Shown here one piece after another: positions 49,947 through 58,106 of a stretch of DNA of 58,106 bases. The DNA comes from Pezizomycotina sp. ARF18. Its lineage: Eukaryota; Ascomycota. Both the position numbers and the translations under genes were made by a program. The stretch spans positions 1-58,106 of the forward strand of contig AZLU01000249.1 of NCBI GenBank assembly GCA_002224055.1, in the 5' to 3' direction. Below the pieces are notes generated by a model. That model saw nothing but the letters and a program-made list of their open reading frames with translations, was not told where the DNA came from and ran no database searches. Each line of letters begins with the position of its first letter. The first letter of the stretch is position 1.

Positions 49947-51015
49947 TTAAACTTTCCGGAAGTCTTTGTACGAAAAAAAAAATGAATCAGTAACGGTGAT
50001 TCGACGTAGTTAAAGTTAATACAACGAATCTCAAAGATTAAGAACATACCAGAGAGCACAGGATATATCATCTCGAACGCCTGATAGATCTCTTCACGAA
50101 CTTTGGCACCAGTCAATACAATCTTGCCGCTGACGAAGATCAGGAGGACGATCTTAGGTTTGATCATGCGGTAGATGAGACCGGGGAATAGTTCGGGTTC
50201 GTAAGAACTGAAGTGATGATGGCGCGATGCCATCCTTCAAGACGAATAGGGAACTTGATGTCGCAAGAACCCACAATGTTCTGTATCTTGAAATCTGTGA
50301 ACTTGGCGTTGAAGCCGAGCTTCTGGATGATACGAGCATACTTGCGGGACGCAAGCTTCGAATCGTCCTCGGATTTGGCACCAGTGACGACCATCTTGCC
50401 AGATGCGAAGATCAAGGCGGTGGTTTTCGGATCGCGAATACGCATGATCACGGCAGCGAAACGCTAATGATCCGGATGGAAATAAAAGGTAAGCAAAGTC
50501 CGAAAAGATGACATCGCATTTCCAAAGAGAAAGCAAAGCTTTAATTCGGTACCTTTGGGTTGTACTCGGCATTGCGAGCGTGCAACGCGATCGTCTTCAG
50601 ATCGAGACGGCAGTCAAGGTTGACAGTTGCGACGATGTTTCTTCACCAGGCAGTCTTTTAAGCGTACATTCGCAGACACCATATATCCAGAAACATCCGA
50701 CAAAACAAAAGGAAAAACTACAAACAGTCCCAGAAGGGAAGCATGGAGCGATGGAAAAAACTTACTGCAAAGTAGGAACAATACCACTAACACCAGCTGA
50801 GCCAGATGGAGTTGCGGCAGGGGTTGCTGGGTCTCGACTGGTCCACCAGATCCATTGTCCGTACCATTCGGGTGATTGTTCTTTTGGTTCAGGCGTTCTG
50901 GCTCGGAGGCAGGAGGGGTGAGATCACCGGCACCACCGGGGAATGAAAGTGAGGAAGGCCCAGTGAAGGCTTTCGCCTGGAGCGCGGTGGAAGGGTGAGT
51001 AGTGAGGGAATCCAT
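49947..51015 (-). CDS. SPT15: TATA-box-binding protein (TBP)
   Basis: Core promoter factor used by all three nuclear polymerases. Start at 51015, [20 protein letters not shown], with a variable N-terminal tail ending [17 protein letters not shown] at a GTAAGT donor (50765). Exon 2 begins [20 protein letters not shown] and includes ARNAEYNPK. Exon 3 gives [60 protein letters not shown] and [17 protein letters not shown], then the second repeat with [20 protein letters not shown] and [19 protein letters not shown], and YPVLS. The last mini-exon supplies DFRKV with TAA at 49947-49949. Both saddle repeats are present and nearly invariant. Frame breaks occur near 50230 and 50820 only. Confidence 0.96.
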
Positions 51016-52969
51016 ATTGGAACGATGAGGAAGATCCTTTAAAAAAGAACCTTTGTCAGTTTAACCGCGAAAAACAAGCAATAAAGACATCATCCTAGAA
51101 CAGACTTATTCAACTGCCCGTGATGAATAATAAAGTGAAGAGAGAAGACGTATGGGTCTTATCGGACTCTCGTCGTTATTGATTATAGCGATGAGGACTG
51201 AGGAAAAGGAAGGGAGTTGTTTGTTGGAGCTTATATAGCGAGTCAAGTGCCTTTCAGGCACATTGGTTTTTTTTTTTTTTTAATTTTTTTGATGACTAAG
51301 CTCCACATATAAAAACCACACTAAAAACAAAACTTTTTAACCTACCGATTATTCAAGAGAAAAAAAAGTTCCCAGTATGGAGAAAGAACAACTGAATGGT
51401 TCTCCGACTGGAATTGAAGGTGACGAGGAAAAGAAAGATCTTTGATCCCAAAAGAGTCCCTTTGTTTAACGAGCTTTTACTGAAGACTCGATTGTTGGTA
51501 AAAGGAATAGGTGTTTGACAGTTCCGCGCAAACCCAGTGGTCCAGCACAGATAATTTGTTCGAGACCGTCGATTTGGAGATAGAAAAGAAGGCAAGCGGT
51601 AGTTGATTCGACTTTTCACGCAAGGAAGGACAAGGAAACGATTGTGAAGATGTAAGGCAAGGCGAAAGAGAAATTTGACAGTGAAATCTTCCTGCTTCTC
51701 TTTCTTTTCTTTTGATATCTATTTCTTTCCTTCTATATCTACCGCTAAAGGAGGAACCCGCTACTCTAAGCTCCAACCACGACAACACCTAACCGCCCTA
51801 AATGAGAAAAAAAAAAGGACCTGGAGATTGTTTTCTTTTCTTTTGTCTTCGTACTCTTGTTGAGCTAAGTGAAAAACTACGGACTGAGTATGTTTATAAG
51901 AAAGAAAAAAAAAAGTTTGTTACGAAATCTTCTTGCTTAAAAACGTATGCAAGATGTTTATCGTTGGGTTATAGAAAAGACTTGATACTTTTCTACGGGA
52001 TCCGACTTCTTTTCTTGAACTGTTAAGAGGAAAAGGAAATTAATCTCTCCTCATTCAGAAAAAAAAATGGAAGGAAATGTTATAAGGTTGTCGGTGAATG
52101 GTGAAAAGGGCGATGAAGGTTTGTCGTCAAAATGATTTTTGTTGCGTATCGTGATGTAAAGAAAAACCTTTTTTTTTTTTTATTCAAGGAAAAAAAAAGG
52201 TTCGGAGGTTGGCGGAGGTTTCTGTTCGTGGTGAATTTGGTGTATACTTTTTCATAAAAGTGCCAAGACCTGAGCACCGACGGTTCTGTGTGGGATTTTC
52301 CGGAGCGGTTTTCACGAGAAAAAAGGAGGTGGGCGATGGCCCCTTTATATACTCGTGGGCTATGAGTCACATGATACACGTATTTATATAGTGGAAAAGC
52401 ACTCAGACCTAAACTCAACTTTTTTTTTTCTACCTCCAATGTAAAAAAGAAAATTGCTTGGGAATTTTAAATAAGAAAAAAAAGTGTGTGTGTTGATCTG
52501 AACACCATTTCAATGAGCTTATTGGCTATTCTATTGGGCGAGTCACTTTTTTTCGGTGGTAGGTAGGGAGGCCCAGCCACTGAGCACACCATGGGAAGCA
52601 AATTTTAATTCAAAAATTTTTTAAATAAAATAAAAATAAAATACAAGTAAAATAATAAAAGAAAATTTTATTCCCACCTTGAAAGAAGTGGATCCTTGGC
52701 AAAATAAATACTTTTTCTTGTCACAAAAGTGCATACGAGACAAAAAAAAAAGAAAAAAAAAAAAGAACAAAGGGGAGATTGTTCGAAAAAAAAGAAAAGA
52801 AAGAGGACAGATTGCTTCTTTTTTTTTTTCTTTTTTCTCCTTTTGATTGCGTCCGGCCTTTGACTCACCCCTAAAAAGACAAGAAAAGAAAAAAAAAAAT
52901 TTTTAACGGACTTCCGTCAACAAACCAATTTCCTCCCACAACGGTGGCGAGCACCCCTCCTCCCCTTAC

Positions 52970-53158
52970 CTGGTTCAGTTCATGTAAAGTGGTAACTGCG
53001 TTGCCTTTGGGGGAGTTCTGTCGTTTGCGAAGGAAAATCTTTGAGGTGAAGGCAATAACGCGAGAGGGAAGAGAAGGGTGGTTGGTCACCAACAGATGGT
53101 GAATCAAAGAACGACGCTCATGGCGTTCTTCTTCCCACGAAAGAGCAAATACGGCCAT
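52970..53158 (-). CDS. Possible exon of an unrecognised gene
   Basis: A 63-codon open block on the minus strand starting MAVFALSWEEERHERRSLIH and ending NAVTTLHELNQ at a good donor (CAG|GTAAGG). Just upstream a TTTTGCAG acceptor and, before it, a GTAAGT donor (near 53220) suggest a preceding untranslated exon. The composition is protein-like. Downstream acceptors near 52872 lead only into A-rich sequence, so I cannot complete the gene. I do not recognise it; it may be non-coding spliced sequence. Confidence 0.3.
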
Positions 53159-53338
53159 GTTTGTTCCAAGGAAAGTGACTGCAAAATCGAAGAAAACAGA
53201 GATATAGGATAGACAACACTTACCTGCACGATATACAGCTGCTTCTTTAAGGGGGATAGAGATGTGAGCGGTAAAGAGAAAGAAAGAGTCGACGCAAAGT
53301 AGGTTTGTAGAAGGTAAAGTAGAGAGATGAAATAGAGG

Positions 53339-53375
53339 AGAGAAAGAGAGCGAGAGAGAGAGAGAAAGAGAAAGA
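53339..53375. repeat. GA-rich microsatellite
   Basis: Stretch made of GA and GAAA units with one C interruption, in the non-coding region between TBP and the 55-kb gene. Confidence 0.75.
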
Positions 53376-54674
53376 AGAGAGAAAAGAAATTCGAGAAGGC
53401 TCAGCCAGATAAGAAGGCAGCCCTTTCATACCCCCCTTTCTTTCCAGAAAATCCCAAACCCTTTGAGACAAAACAAAGGGGAAATAATTAGCATGCCGGT
53501 GAGATAATTGTCGTCACCAATCCTCCCCTTTTATTTACGAGTCAGCAAAGAAATATCCGCCGATTACGGGAACTGTAGCACGCAACAACCCTTATTTATT
53601 TCGATGACAAAAAGGTAAATAAATTTAGAAAATAAAGAGATCGTAGACAGAGAGAGCAAATCCGTTTAAAAAAAAAAAAAACGAACAGATTAGAGCTGTG
53701 AGAGTAAAAGGATAAGACCGGCTGGTAAATGTCTGAAAGAAAGAAAGAGAAGGGAAGGGAAAGAGGAAAAAAAAAAAAAAGATACTGCAGGTTCAACAGG
53801 CTCCAGAAAAACACGAAGAGAAAGGAAAGGCAATAAGGAGAGCAGGATAAATGATAGGCCGGAGTAACCTGGCGTGTTCACGCGTCAGCGTAGACTAGTC
53901 ACTCTAGTGGAAGAAAAGAGGAAGAGAAAACTATCTCAGGCCAAAAATCAACACTTAATTTATTTGGTATCAGAAATTTCACTTTTTTTTTTTTTTTTTT
54001 TTTTTGGAATATTATTACTTACTAATAAATCTGTAACACTATTTTTTATTTTTATTTCATTTTATTTTATTTTTTATTCACTGAGAGATGATGGTGGCAG
54101 CGCAAAATGGTACCTCTCTCTCCACACTTTCTTGCATGTGAAAAGGTTTCAGCCTTTGGAGCACGGGAAAGTAGCCAAGTTGAACAATGAAGGTATCTCC
54201 GCGAGAGGGAAATAAAAGAAAAGAAAAAAGAAGTGCGGTTAAACCAAAACGTACCGGTATAGAAGTAAGGTGCAATATAAAAATACTTCCGCAAGCACAC
54301 AGATGTGTGGTATAATAATATATTATATTATTCGCCTCGCTTTCTTTCTCTCTTTTGAGAGAAGAAGAGGCTCAGTCCAGAATAACTTGTGTATTCCCCG
54401 TTTCCGTTGGAAATCATTGGGTGGTCGGATCCCGAAAACGCGTCACTTCCATCCTGCCTAACAAAACTTTTATTTTTTTCCATCCAATACTCAAGAAACT
54501 ACAAATGTTGGTGAAAGTTTTTCTTTTTGTGGACTAATTTTCTTTCCAAGTGTGTATAAAAACTTTCGTCCGTTAATAGAAATTATTTTGTACCTTTAAG
54601 TATAAAAAGTACTTCGAAGTAAGGGTATATTGATGATATTAATATTAATATTAATGCTTAGTATATAAATAAAG

Positions 54675-54759
54675 TTTATCTCGTACCCAGAGTATTTTTT
54701 TTTATTTTTGTTTTTTAGCCTGGAGGGAAGAAATAAAAAATAGCTGGGTACGAGATAAA
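54675..54759. mobile_element. Small inverted-repeat element, 7-bp target duplication (85 bp)
   Basis: The left arm TTTATCTCGTACCCAG and the right arm CTGGGTACGAGATAAA are perfect complements, with weaker complementarity continuing inwards through T-rich and A-rich stretches. The same 7 bp, AATAAAG, lies on both sides (54668-54674 and 54760-54766). This is what a miniature transposon leaves. The duplication is AT-rich, so chance is less excluded than for the hAT copies. No coding capacity. Confidence 0.6.
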
Positions 54760-55225
54760 AATAAAGTGGCAAACTAGCAGATCTGATGATATTATAATTG
54801 CCTTGTGCTTGCCTTTTCACTTGCTCATTGTTCCCGCACTAACTAAGGCCGCACTAGGTCAGGTCCAGAGGCCCTACAAAAAAAGTAAAAGCCGCACTTT
54901 ATCGTTGTCTCGTGCCCAGCGCTTATCAAGTATTTTTAGCCCTGTGGGAAAAAGTTTGCAAGACACTTCATCGTTACTTTACTAGGTATGTCTTTAAGAA
55001 AGGACCGTGGATTGGTGTTTTTTATGCTGTTTTTTGAGGTGTTGAGTCTATTTTTTACTTCGGCTAATATTTAAATACTTAAATTTTGTAGTGTGCGTTA
55101 AATACCCTAATCTGATATATCTATTTCAACTGGATTTAACCTTTTTCCTCTCTTTACCTAGTCTTCGTCCTCTCGACCTCAGCCTACCTTCAGATTATAC
55201 GATTACTGTAAGGCAGCCAGCAACT
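54760..55225. other. Spacer with possible diverged hAT MITE end
   Basis: About 470 bp. Read on the minus strand, 54990-55108 starts AGGGTATTTAACGCAC and contains AACACCTCAAAAAACAGCA. These resemble the left end and core of the hAT-like elements at 2893 and 4692. The other end and a target duplication could not be found. The rest is probably promoter of the next gene. Confidence 0.4.
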
Positions 55226-56167
55226 ATGTCCGCAAAGATCTCCGACCAGATGGCGGGCTCGATATTCAAAAACATCGTCTCATGCCTCAGGGACCCAAAG
55301 CCAGAAACCACTCCCTCTCGTTCCAAGATGTGGACCCCGATTCCGCCGCTCTGCTGTACACGTCTCTGGTCCACCCTCTAACAACCTTGAAGGTGTAGGG
55401 TTCAGGCACGTATTCTCCTCTCTGGCTAGCGAAGTGGATCCCTTGTTCTAACTCATATTTCCATCAGGTTCAATTACAATTCCTCCTTCGTAGGGTGCAT
55501 GTAGTCATGCCCACGAAGGTGCATGAGAGTGCCGGGGCGTGGATCAATAAAGAGAGCGCGAAGTGGGATAAACAGGGGCTCGTTCCACCGTCTTATGAAG
55601 ATGAATTTGATATCTATGCTTCGCCGGGTAAGTAGCATCTTCTCTGATCGAGACGAACTATTCTAATGCTTTTTATAGTGTACAAGAATTTCGTAGTCCA
55701 TATTCAGGCTCACACAAAGAGCCTGACACTCTCATAGAGCGCCGCGGCCACGACCAAACCTCGGGTAGTGGTGGAATCGGCTTGGAGCGAGAGCGATAGG
55801 AAGCTGGGGCAGGATGCTTTAATCTGGCTCCGAGGGATGCCAAACGTCCAGGTCGTCATTACGGTTAAATTCTCAAAAGTCATGGTCAACGGCGCTGTGA
55901 GAGTAAAGTCCGTCCTAAAAATTAGACGACGAGGCGGCATTACATCCTACGTAAGAAATGTTTCCTAGAGTTGTTGTTATTTTTCTTGCTAATCAGCACC
56001 CAGGCTATCTTTCCCGCACCGAATCCTCCGGTGCCTGATCCCTTTTTGACCGTGCACGATTTGTATGGTCCCCACCCTTTCGCGCAACGACAACTCCGCT
56101 CCGGCTTGAAAAACTGCGCGATGTGGCTTCCGACGCTTTGCGGTCCATGGGGTTTACGCCCGCATAG
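55226..56167 (+). CDS. Uncharacterised fungal protein with Uma2-like motif
   Basis: Recognisable parts are HVVMPTKVHESAGAWINKES, PPSYEDEFDIYASPG, then after an intron (about 55627-55679) VVVESAWSESDRKLGQDALI and WLRGMPNVQVVITVKFSK. A further intron (about 55950-55996) leads to TQAIFPAPNPPVPDPFLTVH. The end LEKLRDVASDALRSMGFTPA stops at TAG 56165-56167. This order fits an abundant, mostly unnamed family of filamentous fungi. The pattern V-x-E-x3-S-x-S...D-x3-WL...V-x-V-x-I resembles bacterial Uma2 proteins of the PD-(D/E)XK nuclease fold; that is inference. The start is uncertain because two frames compete in 55200-55390. Frameshifts near 55390-55440 and 56080. Confidence 0.5.
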
Positions 56168-56309
56168 CCAGGGCGGCGTCTACGGCTGGGCCATGGCGTA
56201 CGAGGAGGAACTTCCCGAAAGGGTTGCCAAGATTTTTGTGAAGAATCACAAGAAACAATCCCTAGATCAACCAACCACTGCAAAGAGAGAATCACAACCA
56301 ACCGCCAAA

Positions 56310-56903
56310 ATGCAGATCTTCGTCAAGACCCTCACGGGCAAGACATCACCCTCGAGGTTGAGTCCTCTGACACCATCAACAATATCAAGGCCAAGATCCA
56401 AGACAAGGAATACATCCCGCTCGACCAGCAGCGTCTGATCTTCGCCGGAAAGCAGCTCGAAAATGGCCGCACGCTGTCCGACTATAACATCCAAAAGAGT
56501 TACCCTCCACCTCGTTATCCGCCTCCGTCAAGACCCTCACGAGTAAAAACCATCACCGTCGAGGTTGAGTCTTCCGACACTATCGACAGTATCAAGGCTA
56601 AGATTTAGGGCGAGGAAGGCATCCCGCCCGACTAGTAGCGTCTGATCTTCGCCGGAAAGCAGCTCGAAGATGGCCGCACGCTGTTCGACTACAAACATCC
56701 AGAAGGAGTCCACCCTCCACCTCGTCCTCTGCCTCCGCGGTGGCATCATCAAGCCCTCCCTGAAGGCCCTGGCCTCGAAGTACAACTGCGAGAAGATGAT
56801 CTGCCGCAAGTGCTACGCACGTCTCCCACCCCGTGCTACCAACTGCCGCAAGAAGAAGTGTGGACACTCGAACCAGCTTAGGCCCAACAAGAAGATCAAA
56901 TAG
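56310..56903 (+). pseudogene. Degenerate ubiquitin-ubiquitin-ribosomal protein L40 gene
   Basis: Two ubiquitin units followed by an L40 tail. Unit 1 starts [11 protein letters not shown] at 56310, then shifts frame; it carries D24N, V26I, G35Y, P38L, D52N and L71I, intolerable for ubiquitin. Unit 2 starts [20 protein letters not shown] and has TAG stops at 56606, 56633 and 56636, where ubiquitin has Gln31, Gln40 and Gln41. It also has S57F, an inserted A near 56694 and R72C. The L40 part, [17 protein letters not shown] to [10 protein letters not shown] with its four Cys (CRKC, C, C), is open to TAG 56901. No introns are visible, and the ATG lies only 142 bp past the upstream gene's stop. The mixture of polyubiquitin and L40 tail is itself unusual. 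Could be a retrocopy or a C-to-T-mutated duplicate. Confidence 0.85.
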
Positions 56904-57171
56904 TCGATTTCGCCCCTCTTACCTATCTTCCTTTTTTTATCTTCGGTAGTCCTGCGTGTCCTTTCTTCCTTTTCTTTTTTCTCGGTTGTATAACGATATC
57001 TCTTTCCTCTTTCTTTTTCTATAATAGTTTATTTTTCAGCATACGATTTAAAACTTTTTTTTCCCCTTTATTACTCAGTGCTGCAGGCTACGGTAGTTCC
57101 TTAAATAATAAAGCAAATCAGGTCTCTTACTAGAAAACTTTTAATAAGAAAGGCTCGCTTTCTGTAATAAG

Positions 57172-57330
57172 GACTCTGAGTGGTTCAAGCAGCAGTACCT
57201 AGGTACATGGCCATTGAATGACAGCGAGACCTGGAAGATCAAGATAAAGCAGTAGAGGAAGAATCAGTAGTATGTCTGGAGCAAGGAGCTGTCTGCTGGC
57301 AAGTGGGACAACTGGATGGCTGACGAGGTA
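57172..57330 (+). pseudogene. Possible decayed exon with two TAG stops
   Basis: A frame reading DSEWFKQQYLGTWPLND then SETWKIKIKQ, interrupted by TAG at 57253 and 57268, and continuing YVWSKELSAGKWDNWMADE to a GTATGT donor at 57331. Apart from two isolated TAG codons, each following CAG or after a Gln-rich run, the sequence looks coding. A possible next exon starts after GAAATAG near 57392 with VPSLAKSSTLMRLRNRGGKS. I do not recognise the protein. The stops would disappear if each TAG came from CAG. Confidence 0.3.
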
Positions 57331-57758
57331 TGTATTATCTTTACTCGACCCGTATAGTATTATGGCGCACGTGACTGACGCTCTGGAAATAGGTACCAAG
57401 TTTAGCCAAATCATCAACACTCATGCGACTGAGAAACCGAGGCGGTAAATCTCAACAACAGCAGGAATTTCATGAGGTAAATTACTACCGATGGCCGGAA
57501 CGAATGTACCAGATCTCTTCCTTTCTCGTTTTCCCTGCTTGAAAGCTTTTACTCTTTGACCTGCGTGTATATATCACAGTAATTTGTTACATTAAAAATG
57601 GTGTTGTGGTTCTTTCCTCGTTTTCGAAATCGTTCTTTTCAAATGGTTCCTACAAATGGTCATGTATTATTATTATTATTATTATACATGTTACTTAGTA
57701 GCTAGAATTATAACATTTATCCTTAGATTGCGCATACGGGCGCGCGCACATACACTGT

Positions 57759-57760
<2 letters not shown>

Positions 57761-57794
<34 letters not shown>
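57761..57794. repeat. (CA)n(TA)n microsatellite
   Basis: About twelve CA units running into five TA units (ACACAC... then ATATAT). Simple dinucleotide repeat, likely polymorphic. Confidence 0.95.
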
Positions 57795-58106
57795 GCAAAC
57801 AATAGAACAAGCTGGAAGGGAACCTCAGGAGGAGGAGGAGGGAAGAGGAGAAAGGATAGGGAAGATAGATAGAAGCACGGCTCCCTATATATTGGAAATA
57901 CTAGCTTCGTTGACCAAAAAATAGAAACTGACAAGGTCCGTATTAGTGATAATAATACCCTAAAAGGAACAGCTACTAAGTAAGTACTTTTAAGAATTAA
58001 TAATAAAAAAGGAAAAATTTCCACCAATATAAATAGTACTTGGGTATTCGCAATATTCTCGTAGGGCAAATATAAATACCGGTAAGGCTTTTCTTTCCCC
58101 GGGGCG

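Larger units (their letters stand above)
51016..54674. other. Long spacer upstream of TBP
   Basis: About 3.7 kb of AT-rich sequence. It includes the TBP promoter, A- and T-tracts (51269-51282, 53983-54005) and a GA-rich microsatellite near 53339-53375. The only gene candidate is the weak one listed at 52970-53158. Confidence 0.4.
56904..58106. other. Right-end spacer
   Basis: Pyrimidine-rich sequence after the L40 remnant, then the possible decayed exon near 57.2 kb, ATT repeats at 57664-57685, a CA/TA microsatellite at 57761-57794 and AT-rich sequence to the edge. No intact gene seen. Confidence 0.45.

Noticed and set aside
8859-51015. Whole window as a block of pseudogenes
   Set aside because: TBP, TFIIB, NDC80 and others are essential, their residues are almost unsubstituted, and breaks fall at short homopolymers. 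Consensus error fits better.
55971-56438. Apparent in-frame fusion of the 55-kb protein to ubiquitin
   Set aside because: The open frame runs through, but a different frame gives the family-like ending LEKLRDVASDALRSMGFTPA with a stop at 56165, so the read-through is in a wrong frame and the interval looks like a leader.
1-58106. CRISPR arrays, rRNA operons, bacterial features
   Set aside because: None seen; the genes, introns and spacers are those of a eukaryote.

Overview
This window looks like nuclear DNA from a filamentous ascomycete (Pezizomycotina). The species cannot be fixed from the sequence; the long AT-rich spacers full of poly(A)/poly(T) tracts would suit an early-diverging group such as Pezizomycetes, which is inference. 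Genes are eukaryotic, with short GT-AG introns. I see no operons, tRNA, rRNA or CRISPR.

Layout. 1-8858: gene-poor and homopolymer-rich, with three small non-autonomous DNA transposons that have clear target-site duplications (two hAT-like, one mariner-like). 8859-10730 (-): RING-CH membrane E3 ligase. 11852-15560 (+): TFIIIC WD40 subunit (Tfc6 type). 17096-18178 (-): TFIIB. 20695-21149 (+): ATP synthase subunit h (ATP14). 22365-24662 (-): SR-type splicing protein (Srp2/Npl3 type). 25421-27339 (-): galactokinase. 29474-31942 (+): acetolactate synthase ILV2. 33059-36620 (+): retromer VPS35. 37109-39440 (-): coiled-coil protein of unknown function. 40129-41760 (-): seipin. 42755-44124 (-): PEX14. 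45181-47495 (+): NDC80. 49947-51015 (-): TATA-binding protein. 55226-56167 (+): uncharacterised fungal family with an Uma2-like motif. 56310-56903 (+): degenerate ubiquitin-ubiquitin-L40 pseudogene, followed by a possible second decayed exon near 57.2 kb.

The genes are mostly unrelated housekeeping functions (transcription, splicing, retromer, peroxisome import, kinetochore, branched-chain amino acids, galactose, lipid droplets). Three basal transcription factors (TFIIIC subunit, TFIIB, TBP) lie within about 40 kb.

Nearly every conserved gene must be read across two or three frames. Where the lost base can be inferred it is usually one base missing from a short G or C run. Since several of these genes are essential and normally single-copy, this points to uncorrected sequence errors rather than mass pseudogenisation. 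CDS spans below are gene extents with introns and apparent frameshifts inside. The ubiquitin-L40 locus is different: it carries many substitutions, mostly C-to-T or G-to-A, including three CAG-to-TAG stops.
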